Positions 22,327 to 33,984 of a stretch of DNA of 64,000 nucleotides are shown in pieces. Source of the DNA: Drosophila miranda (Eukaryota > Arthropoda > Insecta > Diptera > Drosophilidae); contig NC_046673.1 of NCBI RefSeq assembly GCF_003369915.1, positions 17,902,001 through 17,966,000 on the forward strand. Reading direction: 5' to 3'. The notes beneath the pieces are model-generated. The model was not told the DNA's origin. It searched no databases and worked only from the letters and a program-made list of their open reading frames with translations. The position numbers and the translations under genes are program-made. Each line of letters begins with the position of its first letter. The stretch's first letter is position 1.

Positions 22327-24018
22327 ATGCCAAAGAGATCTGCGGCTATTCCCAAGCGTCGGACGCGAGGAGCGATGAACCAGCCAGTGCTTGGGACAAG
22401 CGATCGCATCGATTTGAAACCGGAAGAGGAACAGGATAATATTCTCAGTATGGACGGTAAACGCAATGAAAACGGTTAGTTAGCAAGCAGCTATTAAAGC
22501 CGCTCTTCCGTCTCTTGCAGGAGACGAATTTGCCGATCTGACGGGGTATGACTATGTGATGAGTCTCGACTCGAGTCCAGATGGCAGCTGCGTGGAAGTT
22601 AGCTGCATCACCATCGACCCCACCACTAACGCGACAGCCACGGCAGCTGGTACCTCGTCCAGGGACACCACTACCACTTGCAGAAAACGACTAGAGAGAT
22701 TTTTGGAGCAGCGACAGCTGATCAAGGCGGTGCGCAAACGACGAGTCCTCTATGATAGCAAGAGTGCGCGCTTCCAGGACAGGGACTTCAAGAATGATGT
22801 GTGGCGTAGCATTGCCAGACGCCTATCCATGGAGGTGGAAGACTGCGTTGATATGTGGACCGAGCTGCGCTTCAAATTCCAGTGCCATAAGCGTGACATG
22901 TACAACTATAAGCGGAAAATTGTCCAGCGTCGTCCGCCCGGCAGCCGCCCCTTTATGTTGCACGAGGAGGAGATGCTGTTCCTGTACCCGCACGTGACCA
23001 GCGATCCGTTGCAGCGGAAGCAGAGCGTAGCCGAGTCTGTCAGCGCTCCAGAGACTGAGTGCGCTGTTTTGCCGGTGGATACCGCACAGCCAGTGACCAT
23101 TATCGATTTGGATCTGGACGGAGACAGTTACCGGATAACGCGCGATATACGTCAGCTAATCCGTGCCGTAAAGTCCTATCCCCAACTGTACGATACGGCC
23201 CATTCCAGCTATAACGATTACCGCCATCGCGGCCTCATCTGGGGCGCCATATCCAATGAGCTGCGGGAAAAGGCCACCAAACTGATGAAATCCTGGCTCG
23301 TGCTGCAGACGCGCTACGAGTGGGAGGTGAACCAAGGCCCTGACGAAGCCTCCGAGCTGATGAAATTGATGATTTTCTTAATACCACACGTGCCCCAGAT
23401 GAAAGATTCGGTGTACAAGACTTCTCAGTACCTGGCAACCGCCTGGCACGATCCCATCGAGCAGTTTCGCAGTGTGATGTCTCTGATCAATATGCTGAAG
23501 AGCAATCCAGAGCTGGTCCAGCTCACCGATGAGTATTTGCACCACAAGGCAAAGCCGGTGGCATATCACGAGCTCTGGCAGAAGGTCGCTTACCAGGTGG
23601 TGAGCACACCCCAAAGCTGTGAGGTCACCTGGCTGGTGTTGCGCTCCTTTCACAGCGAACTGGTTGAGATGCGGCTGGCCGGCTATAAGCTGCAGGATAA
23701 ATGGTTCTTCGAGAGTACCATCACCACGATATACAGGACGGTTGTGGAGCGCGCCGTGAACCGCGAGGGCCAGAAGAAGAACATTGGCCTCGATCCGAAT
23801 ATGCGATCGCCCATGGCCACTGTTGCCCTGCTGGACAGTATGACGGACGATACACAAAAATCACAAAAGCCAGCACCACGTATGCCGCTGGCTATTGTCT
23901 ATCCGTCCGCTGCTGTAAAAGCCGTCTTTCATACTCCAACCCAAACCATTGGCTCCAGTAGCAGCAGCAGCAGCAGCACCACCACTAAAACCCCTACAAA
24001 CCTAAGCATCAGCTCAGT

Positions 24019-24050
<32 letters not shown>

Positions 24051-24099
24051 GCAGCACCACCACCACTAAAACCCCTACAAACCTAAGCATCAGCTCAGT

Positions 24100-24132
<33 letters not shown>

Positions 24133-24511
24133 CACCACTAAAACCCCTACAAACCTAAGCATCAGCTTAGTCAGCAGCAGTATCAGCAGCAGCAGCAGCA
24201 GCAGCGCCATCACCACCACCAGCACCACCACAATGGCCACAGCCTCTATAGCCACAAGTTCAGTGAGCACTTCCTGCCCCCCAAGCACCGGGAATGATGG
24301 CTTGAAGTGCATGAACGTCTCGAAAACGAGGGTGTCCATTCCGTCGGTTAAGATGCCACCAAGGACTGTACCGGCTGTACAGGATGGGAGTCCAGGGCCT
24401 AAAGTACTTGTGGTTCGTTGCAGTCTGCCGATGCCGTCTCAAGCACCCGGATATGGGATACGACCTGGACCTGCTCCTCCTGCTTCCCCTGCTCCTGCTC
24501 CTCCTGCTTCC

Positions 24512-24544
<33 letters not shown>

Positions 24545-26735
24545 CCTGCTTCCCCTGCTCCTGCTCCTTCTCCTGCTGCTGCTCCTCCTCCTGCTGCCAT
24601 TAGCTTACCATTAACAAATCCGGCTGATGTTGCCGGTCCAGCAAAAAATGGAAAAAGTACAGGTACCCTGACAGCGACGACATCGATTAGTCCAAAAAAA
24701 GAAGCAGCAGCTTCAAGCGGAGCCTTGAAAAGAAAGCGACCGTTGACCAGTGGCAATTACAGCAGCAGCATCGATAGTATTGGCAGCCAGTCCTCGGCCA
24801 GCGAAAACGAAACGGAAACCGCATCGGAGTCGAATGATGTGCAATTGCCGGCAATAGCAAACACCCGGCTGCAAATGCAGATCATTAGCAACATTAAAGT
24901 GGAGTTTGTGGAGGATTCGGTAGATGGCCACTCGCTGAATATTTATGGCGGGGCCCTGACCAACCGCTACACACTGAATATGGCGCGTGTGGGCGCACTT
25001 ATTCGAGAGGTGATGGGAATACCGATCCTGCACAGCAGCCATCCGAAGTTGGCGAACAAGAAATCCGAATTTTGGGGCAGTGTGGCCAGGAAATTCTCCA
25101 TGCCAGGTATACCTTTTGACCTTTTGACCTTTGAGTCCATGCAGTCACGGCACTTTTCCATTATCATTTTTCTAGCCGATGCCTGTCGCGCCATTTGGAA
25201 ATTCCTGAGCGAAAACATCAGCCTGTTCCCGGTGATCGCGCCCATGCCGAAGCTGATGGGCTCCCACAAGGGCTACAACAAGAATTGGGAGAAATCCGAT
25301 CGCCTATTCAGAAAATTCGAAGAGGTTGCCCGCAAGAATGAATGGCGTAAGGTCAAGGACCAGCTGCCCCTACTCATGATGCACTTCCGCATGTACGAGC
25401 ATCTGTACTTGGACATGCGTAGGCCGCGGCCCGGCGAGACGCCTCAGCCGCCACGCGAATACACCCAAGAGGAGCGCGACGATGTATGGCGGGTGGCCAA
25501 GACAAGGTTTCCCCAGAGTAAGTGGGATTTTCTGTGCCCCTCTATTCTTTGAGAAAAATAACATATTTGTGCCCTTCAGTCAATCATCAGGAAGTCTGGT
25601 CCACATTTAAGTATGCCTTTCGCAATTACATGGACGACCTGGAGATAGGCATTGAGAATCCATGGCCACGCCTGTGGTGGACGGCTTTCGATCAGCTCAG
25701 ATTCCTTGTGAATGTACGCTATCATCCGCTGGAGCCGTACTACTATATAATCCACAACAAGATCAGGGAGGAGGTGAAGCGTTGCAGTATTTATGAAAAG
25801 ATGATAGCACAGCCCTTGCAGTCCAAGTTTTCGGCGCACATTGACTGGGAGACATTGCCCTGGGATACCGAAGAGGCCAAGCGTTTGCTGACGGGTAAAC
25901 TGAGAGTGGAAAAAGTCTTGCCCGAAAATTCTGCTCCAGCTCCAGCTGCGCCTCCTGGTTCACCCCGGTCGCTTCTTCTTCCTCGTCCGACTCCCAAAGT
26001 ATTTGACGACACGACAATGCCTGATGTTAAAATCAATGGGCTGCAGCAGTTGGCCACGGCAGTCCATACTTCGCCAAAATTGAAACGTGTAACGGAGCGA
26101 CACCTGCCGATGATATCAGCCTTTGAGGTGACCAGTACTCTGCGGCGATGTCCCAACACCTACCGCCAAGCCACCACCTTCGAGAAGCGCACTGCCTGGA
26201 TGCAAGCCTCCACAGAACTGAATGCCACAGGTATGTAAACGCAATTGAGACCCCACAAAATGTCAAACTACATATACTACATCCGCCCTCCCCCCCTTCA
26301 ACCTTTGCAGTGACTGATTGCCGCTTGAGCTTTCAGCACGCGCTACGCGAATCGCTTATCCTGAAAATCACTGATCCACACAAGCAGTGCCAGATGGGGC
26401 AGAACTATTATCGCCACATGAATGAGATCTACAAGGAGGTGAAGCCACCGACACAGCCCGTCAGTGCCGGTCAGCTGTTGGTGCGAACGCCCCAGCAGCT
26501 CAACCAGACACTGGCCGAACCACCCCCACAGGATAAGCAGTTGACGAAACGCTTCTTGCCCGAAATATCGCTGAACAGCTGCAGTCCCCGTCTGACGCTC
26601 AAGAACTGGTCCTATGCCGTTGTTAGTTTCAGTCCTGAAAGCCAGTCAAAGCTGATACAAAGACTGTCCACTATGTTTGCCAAACATGCGCAGGCATCGA
26701 AAGAGGCGAAAGCCAGAAGCGAATCCAGCAAATAA
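22327..26735 (+). CDS. Multi-MADF-domain nuclear protein, five coding exons
   Basis: Exons 22327-22474, 22521-25106, 25176-25517, 25580-26230 and 26311-26735 join in frame to 1383 residues. The N-terminus is basic (MPKRSAAIPKRRTRG). MADF-like units (Myb/SANT-type DNA-binding) are visible at about 116-207 (DVWRSIARRL...W..LR), 255-341, 360-455 and around 830-960, with more diverged units after the fourth intron (VWRVAKTRFPQ, VWSTFKYAFRNY). Between them lie a Ser/Thr-rich region (about 528-623) made of repeated SSSSTTTKTPTNLSISSV units and a Pro-Ala repeat (about 700-743). The third intron (25107-25175, 69 bp) is in frame without a stop; removing it restores KFSMPADACRAIWKFL, a normal MADF pattern. 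ATG 22327 is preferred; an in-frame ATG at 22276 would add 17 residues. MADF proteins are usually transcription or chromatin factors; no close relative is named. Confidence 0.88.
23953..24240 (+). repeat. AGC/ACC trinucleotide repeats with three tandem longer units
   Basis: Runs of AGC encode Ser tracts. The motif AAAACCCCTACAAACCTAAG recurs at 23987, 24068 and 24140 (spacings 81 and 72 bp), so a longer unit with a variable AGC run has been duplicated twice. Confidence 0.85.
24475..24600 (+). repeat. CTGCTCCTGCTCC repeat encoding Pro-Ala
   Basis: Imperfect six-base repeats encode PAPAPPASPAPAP-type sequence inside the MADF gene. The long Leu-rich open frames in other frames here are artefacts of this repeat. 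Confidence 0.8.
25107..25175 (+). other. 69-bp in-frame, stopless intron of the MADF gene
   Basis: GTATAC...TTTTTCTAG with a pyrimidine-rich end. 23 codons without a stop would interrupt a MADF unit between Pro and Ala. Confidence 0.75.
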
Positions 26736-27309
26736 AATATTCATCATGTTTATGTTATTGCTACAGTATAGCAATTTATCTATAAGTTCTATGTTCTATG
26801 AAGTTATCAAAATTTATATTTATTTATAAGATGTACGTACATTTATCGCCAACCATAATCCGCCTTTAGTGCACTTTAAAAAACCTCCATTATCTGTAAA
26901 AAGATTTAAAGCAATATCTTTACTTTTAGCTCAAACGGCATCAGAGATTTCTATAGTTTATATCCAAAAATTTCAAAAAGCGAGCAATAATAAAGCTTTG
27001 TTGAACAAACCATCGAATAATCATGTATACATATACATAAATTGAGTACTTAATGAGTAGGCTATTAACAAGACCATTTTAATTCAATTTCAAAGAAATT
27101 TGTTTTTAATTCTGTATTTTTGTTCTTTGTCTGTTGTTTATAAACAATTGTTTTTGGGACACCCTAGCTCTAGGAACTAACAAACAATTTTGATAGCCAC
27201 CCTGTCCCACCTTGTTGGGACACCCTAACTCTGGTTATGGTAATAAAATAGTTCGACATAGTTTCTGTTCGTTTAATGATAGTTTTCCCACCGCCCTGCC
27301 GCCCCCGTC
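26736..27309. other. 3' flank of the MADF gene and spacer
   Basis: AATAAA overlaps the stop region. The rest is AT-rich. GGGACACCCTARCTCT occurs twice (about 27157 and 27218). No gene seen. Confidence 0.5.
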
Positions 27310-27357
27310 ATGTCGATGGTGCCGCCCACTTTTATGGGCATCCACGAGGACATCAAA
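27310..27357 (+). CDS. Possible alternative first coding exon (MSMVPPTFMGIHEDIK)
   Basis: Sixteen codons from ATG 27310 end exactly on a codon at a good donor (AAA|GTAAGC). This phase fits the shared exon at 46012. No downstream partner can be proved from sequence alone, and the exon may belong to another gene. If it is real, the Rab gene lies within its first intron. Confidence 0.3.
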
Positions 27358-27537
27358 GTAAGCCCCCCACAAATTGGGAGCTAGGACAACGGCCATATGA
27401 TGTGTGATTGAAGGGATGATTGTCCTGCGCTGGCGCTAAGCGCAGGATCAACTGTAATTCGAATTTAATTGGATGCAGAAAAACGATGTGTAGTGGAAAA
27501 TACAAGCAACGCAAAGCAAGGAAATTTGATTGGGTTT

Positions 27538-28173
27538 TCACCAACAGCAACCGCCGTTGTTGGTGTTCTTTGGGCCCGCCGAACCAGCCAGGCGGATACT
27601 GCCAGTGTCCTGGAGGACCTGCTCCGGGTCTGGCTTCAGGTAAACCGTGTAGGTGTTAGAGCATTTGGCCTTGTAGATTTCGTATATCTTCAGCGACAGA
27701 GTGGCAAAGATTTGGTCAACATTGACGCCGCTTCTGGCGGAGGCCTCACAGAAGGCGAGTCCCTTGCCGTCGGCAAAGGTTATTCCCTCCAATTGGCTGA
27801 TCTTGCGGCTCTCCAGGTCTTCGCACTTGTTGCCCACGAGGACAATGCTCACGTCCTGCTTGCCGAACGTTTCGATCTCGTCCAGCCAGCCTGGCAAGCT
27901 CTTGAAGCTGGATGGATTTGTGGCGTCGTAGACCAACAGAATGCCGTGCACCTCCCGGTAGTAGGAGGGCAGCAGCGGACGGAAGCGCTTCTCCCCGGAG
28001 GCATCCCAGATGAGCAGCTGCACAACCTCGCCGGCCACCTCAATGTAGTGTATCCCCAACTCCACGCCCACGGAGCTGTGGTAGTTGGCCGTGAAGCGTC
28101 CGCCCATGAAGCGCTGCAGCAGGCTGGTCTTGCCCACGCCTGAATCCCCCAACAAGAGTAGCTTGAAGTGCAT
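27538..28173 (-). CDS. Divergent Rab-family small GTPase
   Basis: A single-exon protein of 211 residues from ATG 28173; the frame continues eight codons upstream but without an ATG. G1 is GDSGVGKT (9-16). The switch I Thr of Rabs is Ser (SVGVEL). G3 is WDASGEKRF instead of WDTAGQERF, so the catalytic Gln is Glu61. G4 reads NKCE instead of NKxD, and G5 is EASAR. YYREVHGILLVYDAT matches the Rab switch II region. The C-terminus GGCCW offers a double-Cys prenylation site. Rabs direct vesicle traffic. The substitutions predict weak hydrolysis and altered guanine binding, as in the rapidly evolving X-linked Drosophila Rabs (RabX2, Rab9D/E/F group). Assignment to one of them is not possible without alignment. 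No introns are seen, so a retrocopy origin is possible. Confidence 0.9.
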   Translation of the reverse strand: MHFKLLLLGDSGVGKTSLLQRFMGGRFTANYHSSVGVELGIHYIEVAGEVVQLLIWDASGEKRFRPLLPSYYREVHGILLVYDATNPSSFKSLPGWLDEIETFGKQDVSIVLVGNKCEDLESRKISQLEGITFADGKGLAFCEASARSGVNVDQIFATLSLKIYEIYKAKCSNTYTVYLKPDPEQVLQDTGSIRLAGSAGPKNTNNGGCCW

Positions 28174-28536
28174 CTTGAAATCGGCCCTCGTATCCACAAA
28201 GGAGTTCCAGTCTTAGATTTCAGTTCAGGCACCGGAACGTTCGCAAGAGCTCAGACGAAAGGGAACGCTCGAAATGTACTGAAGTGAGAATCGGAGCTGG
28301 TGTCGAATGTCCGGAAAAATGTATGTCAAACGTAACATGGATTCATGATTATCTTACATCTATCTAAAGGTGTCTCTAGCATAGAATATTAATGAACCAA
28401 AGGACGGTTTAATAGTATGGGCCTCGATCCGAAGTTTCGCTCTACATTTCAGATCTTGTGGCTTTTATTTTTAGGGCCTCTTTCCGGGCAACAACGAAGG
28501 CGTATACCCAGGTATTAATCTTCAGGTCTGTCTGCA
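28174..28536. other. 5' flank of the Rab gene
   Basis: Probable leader and promoter of the Rab gene (minus strand) followed by featureless DNA. Confidence 0.4.
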
Positions 28537-28972
28537 TACTCGATACGATACTCGAAGACTATAGGGGGGTATGTTAGATGTGGCCTGTGTAAAACCCAGC
28601 AGGAAGCGCTGCCGACCCCATAAAGTAGGTACATATATAATTTCTCGATCAGCATCAATAGTCGAGTCGATATAGCCATGTGGGTCTGTCCGTCTTGCCT
28701 GACGCCTAGTTCTCAGGGAGGGCAGACTCGACTAGAGCCCAGTCCCCTTCCGAAGGATTAAGCTACAATAAAACCGAAAACTTATAATCAGACAAAATGA
28801 CAAGAAACTGGATCAGATCGGATCATTATTATAGCCAGAAGGAACAAATCAATTTGCAATGATTACCCACGCGCTTACTTCACTCTCTCTCTCTCTCACA
28901 CACTCTTCCTCGTGCAGTGTGCGCCGTCTGGCGGAGGGGAGCGAGGTAGCAAACTGACTGAGTATCGGGTAT
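28537..28972 (+). mobile_element. DINE-1/INE-1-type fragment, copy D
   Basis: Diverged but recognisable: GCCGACCCCATAAAGTAGGT, GATCAGCATCAATAGTCGAG, GGTCTGTCCGTC, ATTATTATAGCCAGAAGGAA and a terminal GAGTATCGGGTAT. It is shorter than copy A because the central repeats are missing. Confidence 0.7.
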
Positions 28973-30819
28973 GTAAACGTTCCGGCTCGCTGTATTTTGA
29001 ATGAATCCAAGCATATCCGACAAGCATATTACATAAACATAAATTAGGACGGCACTTGTCAACATTTAAGTATTTAAATTACTAATATTTAGTGCTCACA
29101 ATTCAAATTGAACTTGTGTACTATGTATTTATCATTTAATCTCTAACTATTTGGTATTATAATTCGAAATTATTTGTAAAATGTGGCCCTCCTTCGCCTC
29201 TATAAATCGCTCGACTCGAATGTGAAAATTCTGCTTGATTTTATCGGATATCGGATGGTTTTCCCTACAAAATACTAGACTCCCAAGAGTGTACCTCTAG
29301 AATGGAGAAGTCTTGAAAGGTCTTGAAAGTCTTCCCCTCGGGATCCGCCGAAATACTAGTTAAAGGGCATTAAGGGCCGTTAGCCTAACGTAACACAGAT
29401 ATGTACTTGTAGCCAACTGTTTCCTGTAAATGTCCATAAAGATTAACATTAAACGGCCAGTGGGGGCGGGGCCGGGGCCGGGGGCTGAGGCGAGGTCGAA
29501 AGTTCAAAATGCTCCAGGACCCCGCGGACTGCCGTCATAATCATTGCCGCATCTGATGGCGATGGCAATAACGTTTGCTCTGGGTGATTAACGCAATTAA
29601 ACAGGTGCTCAAAATGATGTTTCCAGTGGATTAGCCTAGCCCCCCCTTGTACGAGCTGTACGGGAGGAGGCTTAGCGTCGGGAGTCGAGTCCGAACGACT
29701 TGGGGGATGGGATTGGTGGCGGGAGGATGAGGGATGGCAATGTCTACGTCCGCTAATAAGGGACACATTAGCAACATGCGCCACACGTTCGCATTATTTC
29801 TGGGCAGAAGAATGGGTGGTTTCGGTGGCTCTCGGTTGGTGGAATGGTGGATGATGGAGTGGATGGTGGTTGGATGGGGATGACGTTAAAATTCCATTAG
29901 CATCAAACTGGATGCTGGAGCTTGACCTGGAACGACGGCCCGTCTTGATGCTGGATGGATGGATGGATGGTTGGATGGTTGGGCACCGTAATGGTTGCTC
30001 AGGTGTTCGTGGGTATCTGTAGCCGCTGTGGAGGTTCCATTGTTGACTACTCTGTCCCTTGCACTTGTGCAATTGCCTCCAAATGGTTCACATGACCTCT
30101 CCGCACACCGCATACCACGTAATGAGGCACTTGCTCGGAGGGATTTACAATTTCAGTTGTTGTAAGACGCTTTCAAAGTGGGTAAACGGATGGATACCCT
30201 GGATAGCCTTACTGGAGACCTTTTTTATATCGAAAGTTTCAGGATCAACTTACAGATGTATCTCTCATCATCCTCTAGAACTGCTCCAGATTGCAGCCCT
30301 GGAAATCAATGTATTTCCTTACACTTTACGCGTATATTCGGCACCAAGTAGTCCATTTTAATGAACATATATTTATTTTTTTATACTCAGACCTAATTTA
30401 GCTTCCATTTTGCTTGATCCAGCGCCAGCGTTCAACCAGCCGAGGGGGGCTTCCGCACGACTCGCAACAACTAACGCTTTAGCTCAATCCTCCTTCATTT
30501 CGCTCCTTCATTTTTCTTTTACGATGCCACTTTTCTCTGAGTGTATGCACATACACTCCGTATTCTGATCGACTGCTGGACCATCAACTTTTGAGCCCAG
30601 ACTCAGCTTCTGCTACCCTGTAACATAGCTGCTGAGATGGCTGGAGGGAGGCTCATTCAGCGACTACAAAAACTGCTAATTGAAGAGTTTTTTTGTTGCG
30701 GCCTGGAGTTGTTTTTTTGTGCGTTTCATTTGTTATTCCCATGTTTTATTGTTAAGAAACACAAAGCATAAAAACAAAAACCAAAAAACCCAACAAACAA
30801 TAAAAACGCAAACTATTTA
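28973..30819. other. Non-coding DNA, possible promoter region of the 30820 exon
   Basis: Short open frames on both strands (for example 29449-29784 minus) are not convincing. TGGATGGATGG repeats at 29950-29980. An 18-bp near-palindrome AGTGTATG-CA-CATACACT lies at about 30540-30557. Confidence 0.4.
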
Positions 30820-30921
30820 ATGACAGAAACCCACACAAACGGCCCAGAATCGGATTCAGAATGGGTCTCAGAGTCTCAGCATAGTTCAATGGATTGCTAC
30901 TGGGACACAGACCAGAAACAA
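30820..30921 (+). CDS. Probable alternative first coding exon (MTETHTNGPESDSEW...)
   Basis: Thirty-four codons from ATG 30820, acidic and Ser-rich, ending DTDQKQ exactly at a strong donor (CAA|GTACGT). The phase (0) fits the acceptor of the shared exon at 46012, which would then continue LLSSLASDLDV. The nearest acceptor (31145) would give only eight more codons, which looks less likely. Composition and splice site support a real exon; the partner exon is an inference. Confidence 0.45.
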
Positions 30922-31937
30922 GTACGTATCAAAGGCGTATAAATGTCGAGGAATACGACCATAAGATACCCATTATGCCTGTACTTTGATGGTGAAGTGA
31001 AAGTGGAATAGAAAGAACCTTTTGGATCGTAATTCTCCATGGAATTGGGTTTCGTTTTTGACTCAAACTGAGCCAAAAAGCCTGTACTTGTAAAACTACT
31101 AACCTTCAAACATTGGCTAAACCTTTCTTTACTTTTTTTTCATAGATGGAGACTAAGAATCGGATATCTTGATGTTGAGGAACGTGTGCCGCGACGCAAA
31201 ACATTCCGATTGGCTTTGGCTGGATAAATATAATAATAATCATATAATGAGAGAACTGTATCTCCAATTTTCTCCGATTTGGGTTGACAGCAAGAGAGAG
31301 TGCCAGAGAGAGATCCGCATCCCGACAGCAGATTAGTGTGGAATTCTCTCCACTGTTGAATGAGGGCATACCTTTCTACCACTACAGGGTATTCAGCACA
31401 ATAAAAAGAGAACACGCCCCGCTTTCGGGGACGAGTAAAAAGTAAACAGAAAAGCCATTAACGGTTGCAGCAACAAAAGCTCTTATTGTTGCTGTTGTTG
31501 GTGGTTTTTTATATTGGAATTGTCGCTGGAATTGTGCATGGAAAAAACAATTACAATTTCGCAAAAACAAAGATAATTTGCGAATGAGATCGACGACACG
31601 ATACAAAGGCAAGAGGAAGAGGGTAAAAGGAAGCCCTTGAGAGAGGGAGAGGAGCCCTGGAACGATCAGCTGGAAAAGCAAAAGTTAGAGCGGGAATGAC
31701 CGCCTCACCTTATTCAAATACGCCTTGGGGAACAGAGCAAAACAGGGTGATCCGCGAATCGGTTATCCTGAATCGGTAATGGACTGTGGCCCTGGTACTC
31801 CTAAGCGGTTAGAGGGAGCACCATCCCTCGCTCTCGCTCTCTCCCAGCGAGACGCTATGTATTATAGGAAAATTCTTTCTCATATTACCCCTGGAATGTC
31901 CCAAAGTAGTTCCAAAAGTCTCAAATGGTTGGGTTAC

Positions 31938-33031
31938 CTTCGCGTTCAAAATATTCTGTAGATCACTTTTGGTACATTTAATTTCAATACAATCATCGAT
32001 AACCTTCCGCATTCGAAGCCAATCAAAAGTATTATTGAGGTCAATGCCAGAAAGCCGAGCACGTTGCATCAACCCAAAAATATGTCAGTGCAAAGTGTCA
32101 ACAGTTATCGGCGTACGGCCTGAAGTGCTGACCCCCCAAAATCGGTGGCAATTGGGCAGGGGCTGCCTGGGCCTGACCCGACGCACTGACCCAGTAAACG
32201 TGCGTAATCCACAAAAAAAACAGAAACCCACGAAATGCAAGAAAAAGAGAGAAAAATCAAAACAAATCTGGTTTCCGACGTGACTTGTTTATTACGCCTA
32301 ACGAACTTTCTATGGGAAGGGCCGCCACTTGGCACTTGGATAATTTTGGGTACTGCATCCCAGTATTCAGAGTACCGGCCAGACACATACAATAGATATT
32401 GATGAAAGCAAATAACAGCTTCCGCCGGCCTCTTCTTCCTATGGAAACAACAATCCAAATTCGGATCTATGGCTTGGTGGGAGATGCCTACAGACATCGA
32501 CATTCTAAGAAATAGAATCCTTAGGTAGGCCCTCTGTTTCCACCGATTATAACAGATTCCAGGGGTGAGTACTAGTCTAAAGTCATAAAAAACAAGAAGT
32601 ATGCAGCTTTTTCTCATACTTACATCCCATTCTTGTAGAAATACTCCATTTGGAAGACTGGAAGTATCTGAAAAACAGTTTTGAAAGCTGTAAGGCGCGG
32701 CACTACTATTTCCATGAACACTACTGTATGGTCAGGTCAACGAAGAGCTTCTTCTAGTATTGTTAATGAACATCGAAATCTTAGAAGGCATAGTATCGTA
32801 TTGATCAATTTCTGCGGAATACTTCACTGAATTTCCTCTGCCTAGAAAAATCTGCTCAGAACATTTCACTTTCAACAGATTTTCCCTTGTGTACTTCATA
32901 ACTCTGGAACCACAGTGCGCCAATCGGTTCGTACTCATCCCGTAATGCTGCCTGGCTGATTTGATATCCTTCCAGAAGGTATTACTATTATGGGGAGATG
33001 TTTGGCCTGCATCTTCGATTCCATAAGACAT
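31938..33031 (-). pseudogene. Coding-like blocks of an unrecognised gene with in-frame UGA codons (decayed gene or readthrough gene)
   Basis: Block 1: 99 codons from ATG 33031 (MSYGIEDAGQTSPHNSNTFW), then TGA followed by C at 32734-32732, then 36 more codons in the same frame ending in GVFLQEWD at a consensus donor (GTAAGT, exon end 32624). Block 2: a clean frame around 32400-32290 containing WDAVPKIIQVPSG. Block 3: TPITVDTLH, a TGA again followed by C (32087-32085), then HIFGLMQRARLSGIDLNNTF and MRKVIDDCIEIKCTKSDLQN, ending at a possible donor at 31938. YTRENLL in block 1 fits the YxxxxL-hydrophobic eIF4E-binding motif. I cannot join the blocks without at least one more stop (TAA near 32550), so a decaying copy of a 4E-binding-type gene is the simplest reading. 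The ATG faces the plus-strand leader at 33.15 kb head to head. Confidence 0.35.
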
Positions 33032-33149
33032 GCCGGGAGCAGTCTTTCACAATTAGAATCACATCATAGAATCACATCATGCCACTATGTGGCAATGGAT
33101 CTCTGCAAGGGTATCAAAAGCTTCGCCCTTTGAGGCTCGTTTCGCTCAC

Positions 33150-33984
33150 TTGTTGTTGCTGCTATTATCGCACACACTGCCGCTGCTGCTGCTGCTGCTC
33201 TGTCTCGGTTCTTCGTTTTGTCTGCGCTTCGTTTCGTTACTTTTGCTTTGCCGTTTCGGGCTTCAGTTCGAGTTCGCACTCGGAGTAGCTGCGCCGCGCC
33301 GTGGACCGTCGTTTTTGTCGTTGTCGTGTTGTCGTCACTGACGCAGCCGCAGTCGTTGCCTATCTCAGTCGCTGCGCCGCCGCGCCGCTCCGCGCCGCTC
33401 CGCGCCGCTCCGCGCCGGCCGAAAGAAACCGAAACCGAAACGGTCATTATTAATTCGTACGTAGTCGCCGTCGCAGTCGCAGTCGCAGTCATAGTCGCGA
33501 TCGCCGTTTTGCGGTTGCGGTCGCAGTCGCCTGTCGTATGTAGTTTTCCCTCTCCATCCCATAAGAACCGTTGCAGGCAGGCCGGCGTTTCGTAGTTTGT
33601 CGCAGAAGAAGATTTTCCCCCGCGTCGGTCGCGCTTAATTAAATACTCTTATTTTTTTTCTCCCCCCCTGATTATTTTGTGTTGTGTTGTTCCGACAACC
33701 CAATTATATATAGCTTTAATTGTTTAATAGCAGCAGCAGCAGCAACAACAGCAACACAAAGAGCAAAACGAAGTAAAGTTAAGTGCGAAAAGTAAAGTAA
33801 AGTGAAGTTTCAGTGAGTGAGTGTGAGTGCGCGAAACAATTGGAGCCGCCCCTGCCCCCACAATCCGATCGCCCAGAGGGCTACTGTCCTGTCTAGTACC
33901 TGGTGCCGCCTCTATCGGCAAGTTCAAGTTCAAAGAGGGCAGAGAGGAGAGAAGAGGATAGCCACAGGCAGAGCTTCTTTACCG
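33150..33984 (+). promoter_or_regulatory. GC-rich promoter and 5' untranslated exon of the long plus-strand gene
   Basis: A GC-rich stretch unlike its surroundings includes CGCCGCTCCG three times (33380-33420), an initiator-like TCAGTC (about 33366), GTCGCAGTCGCAGTCGCAGTC repeats (33465-33530) and then a CAGCAGCAACAACAGCAA/AAAGTGAAGTTTCAGTGAG leader typical of Drosophila 5' UTRs. It ends at a good donor (ACCG|GTAAGC, exon end 33984). The precise start site cannot be fixed from sequence. Confidence 0.5.

Noticed and set aside
24384..24614. Leu-rich plus-strand frame and a Val/Leu-rich minus-strand frame over the MADF gene
   Set aside because: Both are out-of-frame readings of CTGCTC and AGC repeats.
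27310..27357. Similarity of PPTFMGIHED to an actin motif
   Set aside because: Only a few residues match and no other actin sequence is present nearby.
29449..29784. 111-codon minus-strand frame ending in a Pro-rich tail
   Set aside because: Low complexity, no splice context and no domain; not supported as a gene.
31146..31172. Exon METKNRIS joined to the 30820 exon
   Set aside because: The acceptor is good but the product would be only 42 residues; the shared exon at 46012 is a better partner.
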